From the NCBI RefSeq assembly GCF_018531125.1, contig NZ_JAHDSY010000004.1: a stretch of DNA of 64,000 nucleotides; one strand, 5' to 3'. Positions 1 through 8,077 of the stretch are shown piece after piece (the stretch's first letter is position 1; each line of letters opens with the position of its first letter). Both the position numbers and the translations under genes were made by a program. The notes below the pieces were generated by a model. The model saw nothing but the letters and a program-made list of their open reading frames with translations. It had not been told where the DNA came from and made no database searches. The stretch comes from Canibacter zhuwentaonis (GTDB taxonomy: Bacteria; Actinomycetota; Actinomycetes; Actinomycetales; Microbacteriaceae).

Positions 1-661
1 TGACGCAGCCAATCACACGGTGACAGCAACAATACCGCGGATTCCTGCTGGGGGTAGTGTTACGGTGACTGTTACAGGTGAGGCTGGGTTGTTTGAGGCT
101 AACAGCCGTGATTTTACAGCTTCTGCGGTGTCTGCGTTTGCTGATGCTAACCAGGGTAATAATAGGGCTAGTCAGAAAGTTACTGTTAAGAATAAGCGGG
201 TTGCTGTTTCGCTTGTGTTGCAGCCTGTGGGGGATTACCCCACCAGTGGTGTTGTGACCGTGTCGGGTAGTGTTGAGTGTGTTACCCCGTTTCGGCATAA
301 TACTACTTTCATGCATATGGTTGATTATGCTGATCTTGTTAATTATGCTTCGTGGTCTGCTAAGGTTGTTGATAGTAGGGTGTGGGCTGGTAGCAACTGT
401 ACTGTGACAGTGCGTAGTGTGACAGCTCCTGATGGTTGGGAGTTTAAGGGCGCAACTATGAGTGAGCAAAAGCTTACGAAGGTTATGGGAGATACCCGGG
501 TTGAACACGATGTTGCTGTGCAGTTTGTGGCTGTTGCACCACCACTACCACTCACCGGTGGTGTCGCGTCCGACTGGCTGTATCTAGCAGGAGCAGGTGT
601 GCTTGCAGCAGGTGTTGCGGCGGGGCTTGTGGCACGCCGACGGCTACAGGCTCGCGTGTAA
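1..661 (+). CDS. C-terminal part of an LPXTG-type cell-wall-anchored surface protein (5' truncated by window edge)
   Basis: The reading frame is open from base 2, so the N-terminus lies outside the window. The product ends in a standard sorting signal: LPLTG (34 residues from the end), a hydrophobic segment of about 20 residues, and a basic tail with three arginines. This marks a protein that a sortase cuts after Thr and links to the wall. The remaining part is Val/Thr-rich beta structure; the stretch near 'FADANQGNNRAS' resembles CARDB/DUF11-like repeats of surface adhesins. A probable partner, a class C sortase, lies at 8078-9079. The function beyond surface display is unknown. Confidence 0.8.
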   Translation, partial: DAANHTVTATIPRIPAGGSVTVTVTGEAGLFEANSRDFTASAVSAFADANQGNNRASQKVTVKNKRVAVSLVLQPVGDYPTSGVVTVSGSVECVTPFRHNTTFMHMVDYADLVNYASWSAKVVDSRVWAGSNCTVTVRSVTAPDGWEFKGATMSEQKLTKVMGDTRVEHDVAVQFVAVAPPLPLTGGVASDWLYLAGAGVLAAGVAAGLVARRRLQARV

Positions 662-867
662 CACCCACAAGCAGAAGCAACAGGCGGGTGGTTTGACCGC
701 TCGGGTGTCAGCCCCTGGATGGCTAGCATAGGCGGGTGGTGTTGTGTTAACGCTGCCCGCGCCAGTTAAAGCACACCACACCTTGCACCAGCGAGGCTAC
801 TAATGCCGGGCGTTAGTATCCGCCAGATACCGCGCCACAGGTGCAATCGAGCAGAACAAATTTTGGT

Positions 868-916
868 CGCAGCTGAGTAAATGCCCCTAGCTTTAATAAG
901 CATTTACTCAGCTGCG
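868..916. repeat. 17-bp perfect inverted repeat upstream of tpx
   Basis: Bases 868-884 and 900-916 are perfect inverted copies (core GCAGCTGAGTAAATGC) around a 15-base spacer. The right arm ends 7 bases before the -10 box of tpx, so the repeat covers the expected -35 region. There is no T-run after it on the plus strand, so it looks more like an operator than a terminator, though a terminator for the upstream surface gene is possible. Confidence 0.75.
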
Positions 917-922
917 TGCCGA

Positions 923-928
923 TAAAAT
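923..928 (+). promoter_or_regulatory. -10 box of a leaderless tpx promoter
   Basis: TAAAAT ends 6 bases before the tpx ATG, which places transcription initiation at the start codon itself. No Shine-Dalgarno sequence is present between the box and the ATG. The -35 region overlaps the right arm of the inverted repeat. Confidence 0.55.
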
Positions 929-934
929 AGCTGT

Positions 935-1435
935 ATGGCTAGATTAAAAGAGCACGGAAACGACGTTACAACGGTTGGCGAGCTGCCCAGTGTGGGCACA
1001 AAGGCTCCCGATTTCACCCTTGTCGATCTTGACTTGAGGCAAAAGTCGCTTCAAAACTACGCTGGCAAACAGATAATTCTGAATATCTTTCCCAGCGTCG
1101 ACACAAAAACCTGCGCAACAAGCGTGCGCCGCTTTAACGAGCGCGCGGCCGGTTTGCAAGAAACCGTCGTGCTTTGCATCTCTAAAGATTTGCCCTTTGC
1201 GCAAAAAAGATTCTGCGGGTCAGAGGGCATCGACAGTGTTGAGCCGTTATCTGCTTTCAAATCATCGTTCGGTGAAGACTACGGCATAACCCTGGCAGAG
1301 GGACCGCTGACCGGGTTTTTTGCGCGCGCCATAGTGGTTATTAGCGCCGCAGGCGAGATTGTTTACACCGAGCTGGTGCAAGAAGTTGCTGACGAACCTG
1401 ACTACGAGGCGGCCTTTGCTGCCCTGCGCGGATAA
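935..1435 (+). CDS. tpx: thiol peroxidase (atypical 2-Cys peroxiredoxin)
   Basis: A cytoplasmic peroxidase that reduces hydrogen peroxide and organic peroxides with thioredoxin as electron donor. The 166-residue length matches Tpx. The peroxidatic cysteine is C60 in 'PSVDTKTC' and the resolving cysteine is C94 in 'QKRFCGSE', the spacing typical of Tpx. The arginine of the active site is likely in 'FARAIVV'. It is monocistronic as far as can be seen. The ATG has no ribosome binding site but follows a -10 box by 6 bases, so translation is probably leaderless. The large inverted repeat upstream suggests a dedicated regulator. Confidence 0.93.
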   Translation: MARLKEHGNDVTTVGELPSVGTKAPDFTLVDLDLRQKSLQNYAGKQIILNIFPSVDTKTCATSVRRFNERAAGLQETVVLCISKDLPFAQKRFCGSEGIDSVEPLSAFKSSFGEDYGITLAEGPLTGFFARAIVVISAAGEIVYTELVQEVADEPDYEAAFAALRG

Positions 1436-1480
1436 GCATCGTCGCGACTCATGTTGCAATGTTTTTGAAGCTTTAAAACA

Positions 1481-1996
1481 GTGAATTCTATAAAAAACGA
1501 TCAGGCTAAATACGCGATTTTGCCGTGGATAACGGTTGGGGTTGTCACGATTATTGCCATTGCGCTGTCAACAATTCTGATTAAAATCGGTGAAGCGGGG
1601 CACACTAGAGAACAGGAAACCGCAGCACAACAGAAGGAGAGCGCACAAGAGAATGTGCCGCCAACAGTACACGTTCCGAAGCTTAAAACACCGCAGGTAA
1701 ACCCCGGTAGCACCTACGCTTTTAGCATTACCCAGTGGGGTGTGACCGTTGATCTTTCGGCGAAGTTTGGCTCTGCCCGGTATGAGTTGAAAGACGGCGT
1801 GGCTATTTTAAGCAGTGACTTGATTAACTCGCTGCCGCAAGAGTGTGCGCCGTTGCGCGAGCAGTTCGGGTTTAAGCGCGAGGGCAGCAAGCTCACCGCC
1901 CTGAAACCCGCAGCGCAGTGTGAGGTGGCTCTCGAAGTTTACAATGAAATTTGGGGTCTGCTCGAGGCAGCGGTAACAACCCAGCGGGTCGAGTAA
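1481..1996 (+). CDS. hypothetical single-pass membrane protein
   Basis: I do not recognise the family. The 171-residue product starts with GTG, has a short basic N-terminus, one membrane segment at about residues 13-35, a Gln/Glu-rich linker, and an extracytoplasmic domain of about 110 residues containing two cysteines (in 'QECAPL' and 'AAQCEVA') that could form a disulfide. The start is chosen because it puts the membrane anchor at the N-terminus; no strong ribosome binding site is visible. It lies 45 bases after tpx in the same direction. Confidence 0.6.
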   Translation: MNSIKNDQAKYAILPWITVGVVTIIAIALSTILIKIGEAGHTREQETAAQQKESAQENVPPTVHVPKLKTPQVNPGSTYAFSITQWGVTVDLSAKFGSARYELKDGVAILSSDLINSLPQECAPLREQFGFKREGSKLTALKPAAQCEVALEVYNEIWGLLEAAVTTQRVE

Positions 1997-2001
1997 ACCC
2001 T

Positions 2002-2038
2002 TAGCACAGCCCGCTGCTCTGAGCGGGGCGTTGTGCTA
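2002..2038 (+). terminator. hairpin terminator candidate after the membrane protein gene
   Basis: A 7-bp outer stem TAGCACA/TGTGCTA (2002-2008 and 2032-2038) continues into a GC-rich inner stem around the loop GCTCTG. No immediate T-run follows, so it may need Rho or simply stabilise the 3' end. Confidence 0.5.
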
Positions 2039-2238
2039 GCATCGGGTGCTCTTATTTAGACCGGCGCACCTGCGCGACCCCGCAACTTGGCACGCAAAAA
2101 CTTAGTGCGCGGAATAGACCTGTGCGCACAGGGCGAAGCTAGCGCGCTGAATAAACTGCAGCACCCGCTCGCGGCGGGGTGATCCGCACCAAACCGCGCT
2201 TTGCTTGCTACACATCGGCAAAACTCGAGCTGCGCTGG

Positions 2239-2244
2239 TAGAAT
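2239..2244 (+). promoter_or_regulatory. extended -10 box for typA
   Basis: TGGTAGAAT is an extended -10 motif. It predicts initiation near 2251 and a leader of about 35 bases with a purine-rich ribosome binding site (AAGGAAAA) before the typA ATG. No convincing -35 box is seen. Confidence 0.4.
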
Positions 2245-2285
2245 GGGTAGCTGAATCAAATTGAAAACCTGTAAGGAAAACACAT

Positions 2286-4187
2286 ATGGCACTAGCCAAA
2301 CGCAGTGACTTGCGCAATGTCGCAATTGTGGCGCACGTTGATCACGGTAAAACAACCCTGGTTGACGCGATGCTCAAACAGACCAACAGCTTTGAAGCTC
2401 ACGCTGATGTTGACGATCGGGTTATGGACTCAAACGATCTCGAGCGCGAAAAAGGCATCACAATTCTTGCCAAGAACACTGCCATCGCCTACGCGGGTGC
2501 GCACTCTGGAGGTAACACCATCACCATTAATGTGGTGGATACGCCCGGACACGCCGATTTTGGCGGCGAAGTTGAGCGGGCGCTCTCAATGGTTGACGGC
2601 GTTGTGCTGCTCGTTGACGCCTCAGAAGGTCCGCTGCCGCAGACGCGCTTTGTGCTGCGCAAAGCTCTGGAGGCGCACCTGCCGGTGATTCTCGCGGTAA
2701 ACAAAACTGACCGCCCGGATGCGCGCATTGCAGCGGTGGAATCTGAAGCGCAAGATTTGCTGCTGGGGTTGGCTTCAGACCTCGCAGAAGATCAGCCAGA
2801 AATAGACGTTGATGCCGTGTTGAACGTGCCGACGGTGTACCTGTCAGGGCGCGCGGGGGCTGCCAGCCACAACCGTCCGGCCGATGGTGCGCTCCCAGAC
2901 AACGAAGATCTAGAGCCTCTGTTTGAAGCCATTGTGCGTCACGTGCCAGCGCCCGAGTATGACGACGAGCACCCGCTGCAGGCGCACGTCACAAACCTTG
3001 ACTCGTCGCCGTTTCTGGGCAGAATCGCGCTTTTGCGTGTGCATCACGGCAATATTCGCAAAGGCGAGACAGTAGCGTGGGTGCGCAATGACGAAACCGT
3101 ACAAAACGTGCGCGTAACCGAGCTGATGCTCACCAAAGCACTAACACGTTTCCCTGCAGAAACCGCAGGTCCGGGTGATATTGTAGCAATCGCGGGCATT
3201 GACAACATTACCATTGGCGAGACAATAGCCGATAGCGAAGATGTGCGCCCCCTGCCTGTAATCACAGTAGATGATCCGGCAATCTCAATGACAATCGGAG
3301 CTAACACCTCGCCTTTGGTTGGCAAGGTTAAAGGGCACAAACTCACAGCCCGCATGATTAAAGACCGCCTCGATCGCGAGCTGATTGGTAACGTGTCGCT
3401 TAGGGTTGAAGACATCGGTCGTCCTGATGCCTGGGAGGTACAGGGTCGCGGTGAGCTGGCGCTGGCGATTCTCGTTGAGAATATGCGCCGTGAGGGTTTC
3501 GAGCTGACCGTGGGCAAACCTCAGGTTGTTACAAAAACCATTGACGGGGCAGTGCATGAGCCGTTCGAGCACCTCACAATTGACGCTCCCGAGGAACACC
3601 TGGGCGCGATCACGCAGCTGCTTGCGGCGCGCAAGGGGCGCATGGAAGGCATGAGTAATCACGGCACAGGCTGGGTGCGGATGGAGTTTATTGTGCCATC
3701 GCGTGGGCTTATCGGCTTCAGATCAGAGTTTATGACAACAACTCGCGGCACGGGTATTGCAAACGCTATTTCGCACGGCTACGGCCCGTGGGCTGGGGTT
3801 ATCACAACCCGTCAAAACGGTTCGATTATAGCCGACAGGTCGGGAGTTGCAACTCCGTTTGCAATTATGAACCTGCAGGAGCGGATGACATTTTTTGTGC
3901 AACCCGGTGAAGAGGTTTACGAGGGTATGGTTGTTGGTGAGAATTCGCGCGCTGACGATATGGAAGTGAACATTACAAAAGAGAAGAAGCTCACCAATAT
4001 GCGCTCTTCTAACGCCGATGTGATGGAAACAATGACCCCGCCAAAACAGCTTACGCTGGAAGAGTGCCTCGAGTTTGCCCGTGAAGACGAGTGTGTTGAG
4101 GTGACGCCCGAAATCGTGCGCATCCGTAAGGTTGAGCTCGACGCGAACGAGCGTAAAAAAGCGGCTAACAAGCTTAAAAACCAGTAG
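2286..4187 (+). CDS. typA: ribosome-associated GTPase TypA/BipA
   Basis: A translational GTPase of the EF-G family that binds 70S ribosomes and acts in 50S assembly and stress adaptation. The 633 residues match the family. G1 is 'AHVDHGKTT' at residues 16-24, the switch region holds 'DLEREKGITI', G3 is 'DTPGHADFGGEVERALS', and G4 is 'NKTDRPDAR'. The C-terminal TypA-specific domain contains 'SRGLIGFRSEFMT'. ATG is preceded by AAGGAAAA at good spacing. It stands alone between two spacers. All key GTPase residues are present. Confidence 0.97.
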   Translation: MALAKRSDLRNVAIVAHVDHGKTTLVDAMLKQTNSFEAHADVDDRVMDSNDLEREKGITILAKNTAIAYAGAHSGGNTITINVVDTPGHADFGGEVERALSMVDGVVLLVDASEGPLPQTRFVLRKALEAHLPVILAVNKTDRPDARIAAVESEAQDLLLGLASDLAEDQPEIDVDAVLNVPTVYLSGRAGAASHNRPADGALPDNEDLEPLFEAIVRHVPAPEYDDEHPLQAHVTNLDSSPFLGRIALLRVHHGNIRKGETVAWVRNDETVQNVRVTELMLTKALTRFPAETAGPGDIVAIAGIDNITIGETIADSEDVRPLPVITVDDPAISMTIGANTSPLVGKVKGHKLTARMIKDRLDRELIGNVSLRVEDIGRPDAWEVQGRGELALAILVENMRREGFELTVGKPQVVTKTIDGAVHEPFEHLTIDAPEEHLGAITQLLAARKGRMEGMSNHGTGWVRMEFIVPSRGLIGFRSEFMTTTRGTGIANAISHGYGPWAGVITTRQNGSIIADRSGVATPFAIMNLQERMTFFVQPGEEVYEGMVVGENSRADDMEVNITKEKKLTNMRSSNADVMETMTPPKQLTLEECLEFAREDECVEVTPEIVRIRKVELDANERKKAANKLKNQ

Positions 4188-4272
4188 TGTAAGCGGCAGG
4201 CGGATGTTTGAGACCCTGTGCCGCAGCCATCCGCTACCCACACCTCCCGCTAATTTGAGGATCTAAGCAGCT

Positions 4273-4968
4273 ATGAACACAACAACTTGGGAACAGATGG
4301 TTGCAACTCCGAGCCAGATGCACGCGTTGGGTGTGCGTCTGGGCGAGCTGCTGCGGGCGGGGGATCTGATTTTGCTCACGGGCGAGCTGGGCGCTGGCAA
4401 AACAACGTTGACGCGAGGCATCGGCGAGGGCGCGCGAGTGCTCGATAACATTAGCAGCCCGACTTTTATTATCGCGCGCACGCACAAAACCGTGGCGAAC
4501 GTTGATTTTGTGCACATTGACGCTTATCGGCTCGAGTCTAGCGCAGAGCTTGAAGATCTGGGTATTGATACCGCCAGCAGTATTATTGTTGCCGAGTGGG
4601 GTGCCGGGCTGGTATCCGACGACGAAATCGCGCTCGAGATTGTTATTACACGGAGCGTGGCGGATATGGCTGGTGCTGGCGTCGATGCATCTGGTGTTGC
4701 CGGTACACCGGTCGCCGGCCTTGCGGGTGCGGCAAGAGCGTCTAGCGAGGGCGCGGATGGCAACACGAGCACGGCGGGTGTTCAGGGTGCGACGGGTAGC
4801 CCAGACGCGGCAAACGCAGAAACCCCATATTTTAATGGCGAGGCTGTATTTGAGGGCGCAGAACCGCGTGTTTTACAGTTCACAGCGCGTGGCGAACGCT
4901 GGCAGCATCTTAAACAGCAGATTTTAGCGGCAGAACTAGTGGGAGAAGAGCGTGATTGTGCAGAGTGA
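4273..4968 (+). CDS. tsaE: tRNA t6A synthesis ATPase TsaE with a low-complexity insertion
   Basis: The ATPase that with TsaB and TsaD makes N6-threonylcarbamoyladenosine at position 37 of ANN-decoding tRNAs. Walker A is 'GELGAGKTT' (residues 37-45), followed by 'SSPTFIIARTH' and 'HIDAYRL', all family signatures. The product is 231 residues against the usual 150-165, because an Ala/Gly/Ser/Thr-rich segment of about 65 residues (about 129-193) separates 'LEIVITR' from the C-terminal 'RVLQFTARGERW'. Such segments are usually disordered. The gene overlaps tsaB and begins the operon tsaE-tsaB-rimI-tsaD. Confidence 0.92.
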   Translation: MNTTTWEQMVATPSQMHALGVRLGELLRAGDLILLTGELGAGKTTLTRGIGEGARVLDNISSPTFIIARTHKTVANVDFVHIDAYRLESSAELEDLGIDTASSIIVAEWGAGLVSDDEIALEIVITRSVADMAGAGVDASGVAGTPVAGLAGAARASSEGADGNTSTAGVQGATGSPDAANAETPYFNGEAVFEGAEPRVLQFTARGERWQHLKQQILAAELVGEERDCAE

Positions 4969-5677
4969 AATTAGCGGCGAAGCGCTGCCAGAGCTGGCGC
5001 TTCCGACAGAAATATTAGGTCTAGTCTCTATAAACACTGCGACACGCCTGCGAGCAGAACCAGCGCTGCTCGCCATAGACACTTCACTCGGTACTGTTGT
5101 AAGTCTGAGCTGTGGCGTGAAAGTCTGGCAGAGCGTGAGCGACAACGCGATGGCGCACGCCGAGGTTGTGGGAGAAGTGATCCGCCACGCACTGGCGAAG
5201 GCAGAACTTACAGTCAGCGATATTGACGCGGTTGTAATGGGCACGGGGCCTGGCTCGTTCACCGGGCTGCGGGTTGGAATGGCGGCGGCTGCGGCATTTG
5301 CGATCGGTCTTGCAAAACCGTTGCTGCCGGTGCTTTCGCACGAGGCTAGCGCAATTGAATTTTTTAACAGCAATCCGGCGGCGAGCACTGTGCGCATAGT
5401 GCAGGACGCGCGCCGCAAAGAGCTTTTTGTGACCGAGTATACTGCGCCGCAAGCTCTGCTCCCCGTAAACACCGTAGCACCGGCGGTGATTGCGCGCGCA
5501 GAGTTTACCGCTGCAGGCAGCGACCACACGCCAACCAGGGTTTCCGGCAGCGGTTTACTGCAGGCCGCGCTTGTGCGGCTCGCATACGGGCTCGAGTTTG
5601 GCTCAAAACAACCCGTGTACCTGCGCGACCCCGATGTGCGCCAGCCGGTGCCCGTAAAATCTGTGTTTCAGCGATGA
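4958..5677 (+). CDS. tsaB: tRNA t6A synthesis scaffold protein TsaB
   Basis: An inactive ASKHA-fold partner that holds TsaD in the threonylcarbamoyl transferase complex. Signatures are 'LLAIDTSLGTVVSLS' and 'GTGPGSFTGLRVGMA'. An N-terminal extension of about 35 residues precedes the usual start of the domain. GTG at 4958 is chosen because GGAGAAG (4942-4948) lies 9 bases before it; GTG at 4952 in the same frame is only 3 bases from that site. It overlaps the end of tsaE by 11 bases and rimI by 4, indicating translational coupling. Confidence 0.92.
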   Translation: MQSEISGEALPELALPTEILGLVSINTATRLRAEPALLAIDTSLGTVVSLSCGVKVWQSVSDNAMAHAEVVGEVIRHALAKAELTVSDIDAVVMGTGPGSFTGLRVGMAAAAAFAIGLAKPLLPVLSHEASAIEFFNSNPAASTVRIVQDARRKELFVTEYTAPQALLPVNTVAPAVIARAEFTAAGSDHTPTRVSGSGLLQAALVRLAYGLEFGSKQPVYLRDPDVRQPVPVKSVFQR

Positions 5678-6132
5678 CTAGCGCGGCGCAAATCACGATC
5701 CGTCAGGCAACTGTCGCAGATTGCGAGGCGATATTCGCGCTTGAACAGGAACTTTTTGGCACGGACGCGTGGAGTCAAAATCTTGTGCGCGGCGAGCTAA
5801 CAGCCCCGCACCGCACATACTGGGTGCTCGAGACGGCCGCACATGAAATAGTGGGCTATGCTGGGTTGCTCGCGCTCGGCAGTGAAGCGGATCTGCAAAC
5901 AATCGCGGTTGCAGCACAGTATCAGGGCTGTGGCTTGGGGCAGCTGTTGCTAGATAAAATAGTAGCAAGCGCCTTGGCGGCGGGAGCGAAACAGCTATTT
6001 TTAGAGGTGCGCGCTGATAATCCGCCGGCGATTAAACTGTACCAGAAGAACGGCTTTGAGCAGATCGCGATTCGGCCGAAATATTATCAGCCAGCGGGCG
6101 TGGATGCGTTGATTATGCGAGCGTTTTTATAG
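5674..6132 (+). CDS. rimI: ribosomal protein S18 alanine N-acetyltransferase RimI (GNAT)
   Basis: A GNAT-family acetyltransferase of 152 residues. The acetyl-CoA loop is 'YQGCGLGQLLLDKIV', and 'LFLEVRADNPPAIKLYQKNGF' marks the RimI subgroup (shown here as overlapping short pieces 'LEVRADN' and 'AIKLYQKNGF'). It normally acetylates the N-terminal alanine of S18, although GNAT substrates cannot be proven from sequence. Its start overlaps the tsaB stop as ATGA, and the tsaB-rimI-tsaD order is the classic neighbourhood. Confidence 0.88.
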   Translation: MTSAAQITIRQATVADCEAIFALEQELFGTDAWSQNLVRGELTAPHRTYWVLETAAHEIVGYAGLLALGSEADLQTIAVAAQYQGCGLGQLLLDKIVASALAAGAKQLFLEVRADNPPAIKLYQKNGFEQIAIRPKYYQPAGVDALIMRAFL

Positions 6133-6242
6133 TGCGCACCGCGCGGAATGTGATCAGAAGTGCAAGATACAGCGCGTCTCGCGCAACAGAGGTTTGAAAG
6201 ACAGCGTGCGCTGCGCAACAACAGGAGCAGAGGTTGGAAAGA

Positions 6243-7307
6243 ATGAACAGGCAAGAACCACTGGTGCTGGGCATTGAAACCAGCTGTGACGAGACGGGCG
6301 TGGGGATTGTGCGCGGCAGAAAACTGCTCGCCAACGTGATTGCCTCCTCGATGGCAGATCACGCTAAGTTTGGCGGGGTTGTGCCCGAGATTGCCGCCCG
6401 CGCGCACCTGGAGAGCTTGGAATCCGTGATTGCACAGGCCCTACGCGCCGCGCAAGTTGAGCTGCGCGAGATAGACGCGATCGCGGTGACTGCCGGGCCG
6501 GGGCTCGCGGGTGCGCTCATGGTTGGAGTGGCGGCCGCAAAAGCGCTCGCGCTGGCGCTGGGTGTGCCGTTGTACGGGGTGAATCACCTGGTCGCTCACG
6601 TGGGCGCTGAGCTGCTCTCGAGCGCTGAGCCGCTGCACACGCCAACCGTGGCGCTGCTGGTTTCCGGCGGACACACTTCGCTGTTGCTGGTGCGTGATTT
6701 GGTTGACGATGTTGTGATGTTGGGCGAGACAATCGACGATGCGGCCGGCGAGGCTTTCGACAAGGTGGCGCGGGTGCTCGAGTTGCCGTACCCTGGCGGC
6801 CCTGAAATTGACAGAATCGCGGCGGATGGCGATCCGCTTGCTATTAGATTCCCGCGGGGGCTTGTGAAACCTGCGGATCTTGTGAAACACCGTTACGATT
6901 TTTCTTTCTCCGGCTTAAAAACCTCGGTTGCGTGCTGGGTTGAGCGCGAGCTAGCGCAGGGCAGGACCGTTAATCGAGCAGACGTGGCTGCCAGCTTTCA
7001 GGAGGCGGTGGCGGATGTGCTGCTCCACAAAACGATTGACGCCTGCCTCACACGCGAGGTGTCGCACTTGATTCTGGGTGGCGGGGTGGTTGCCAACTCG
7101 CAGATCCGCGGGCGCGCAGAAAAACTCTGCGCCGCTCACAACATCACTTTGCGAGTGCCGCCGCTGTCACTATGCACAGACAACGGCGCGATGATTGCCT
7201 CGCTCGGTGCGCAGCTGATTATTGCGGGCAAAGATCCGTCACTTTTGAACTTTAGCGCCCATTCAACCCTGCCGGTCACCAGTGTGATGGTGGGCGAGTC
7301 TAGATAA
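6243..7307 (+). CDS. tsaD: tRNA N6-adenosine threonylcarbamoyltransferase TsaD
   Basis: The catalytic subunit that transfers threonylcarbamoyl from TC-AMP to A37 of tRNA. Signatures are 'GIETSCDETGVGIV', the metal-binding histidines in 'NHLVAHV', 'SGGHTSLLLV', and 'DNGAMIASLG' near the C-terminus. ATG at 6243 is preferred, with AGAGG 9 bases upstream; an in-frame TTG at 6234 with AGGAG at 6 bases is an alternative that adds three residues. The gene ends in an 8-base tail-to-tail overlap with the lipoprotein gene on the other strand. Confidence 0.96.
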   Translation: MNRQEPLVLGIETSCDETGVGIVRGRKLLANVIASSMADHAKFGGVVPEIAARAHLESLESVIAQALRAAQVELREIDAIAVTAGPGLAGALMVGVAAAKALALALGVPLYGVNHLVAHVGAELLSSAEPLHTPTVALLVSGGHTSLLLVRDLVDDVVMLGETIDDAAGEAFDKVARVLELPYPGGPEIDRIAADGDPLAIRFPRGLVKPADLVKHRYDFSFSGLKTSVACWVERELAQGRTVNRADVAASFQEAVADVLLHKTIDACLTREVSHLILGGGVVANSQIRGRAEKLCAAHNITLRVPPLSLCTDNGAMIASLGAQLIIAGKDPSLLNFSAHSTLPVTSVMVGESR

Positions 7308-7878
7308 TATTGCCGTCGGCCGAGTCGATCAGTACCCGGGTGGTTGCCTGCGAATTCTGCTGCTGCACGGTTACTTTCCAGATTGGGTTCGCGCCGTGAC
7401 CCGACTCTAGCTCAATTTCAACGAGAAGTCCCGGTGTGTGCGCGAGCGCGGCATCAAGCGCCTGAGCGGCGGTTGTGCGGGCGTTTTGGGTGCGGATCGC
7501 ATCATCGCGATCGGCTAATTTCGGGGTGTCTTTTGAAATAATGCGGCTGCCGTCGCCGCTCACGGTGAACTCGTGCTTGTAATCTTTACTAACCACTTCG
7601 ATCTCCCACTCGGCATCTGAGGAGTCGTAGTCGAGCTTGGCGATTTTGCCGCCGCCTGATGCCTGCAACGCGAGCGAAATAGCGCTTTTTGCTGTCTCAG
7701 CGGTGCCACCTAGCGGGGTTTGTGACGGGGTTTGCGGTTGCGGCGCAGGGGTGCTTTGACCCGCAGGCGGATTGTTGTGAGAGCTGATCGGACTGGCGCT
7801 GTTATTAGCTGTGCATGCTGTGAGAGTTACTAGAGCAACTCCGATAACAAGTCCGGTTGAGAAAAGTCTTTTTAGCAT
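7300..7878 (-). CDS. PepSY-domain lipoprotein
   Basis: A secreted lipoprotein of about 192 residues. The start at 7878 is chosen because it places 'MLKRLF', a hydrophobic stretch and the lipobox 'LTAC' at the N-terminus; an upstream in-frame ATG at 7935 would add 19 residues that spoil the signal peptide. After a Pro/Gln/Ser-rich linker come two PepSY-like repeats, one near 'DYDSSDAEWEIEVV' and one near 'ELESGHGANPIWKVTV'. PepSY domains are often associated with peptidase inhibition or sensing outside the membrane; the exact role here is unknown. Confidence 0.75.
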   Translation of the reverse strand: MLKRLFSTGLVIGVALVTLTACTANNSASPISSHNNPPAGQSTPAPQPQTPSQTPLGGTAETAKSAISLALQASGGGKIAKLDYDSSDAEWEIEVVSKDYKHEFTVSGDGSRIISKDTPKLADRDDAIRTQNARTTAAQALDAALAHTPGLLVEIELESGHGANPIWKVTVQQQNSQATTRVLIDSADGNII

Positions 7879-8077
7879 AAAAGCAAGATATAGCATGTAT
7901 CTGTGTGTATAATAGGAAAATATCGCCGCTTGCATTAAAGTCCGCGTGATTGTTTGCTATAGAATGTTTGGAATTCACATTTCGAGCTGGTGCGGTAGGA
8001 TATTCTGATGGATACTAGGTACGGGAAGGCTCGGTTTTCACTCGCTTAAAGCGACTGACTGTTAGAAATAGGGTTTT

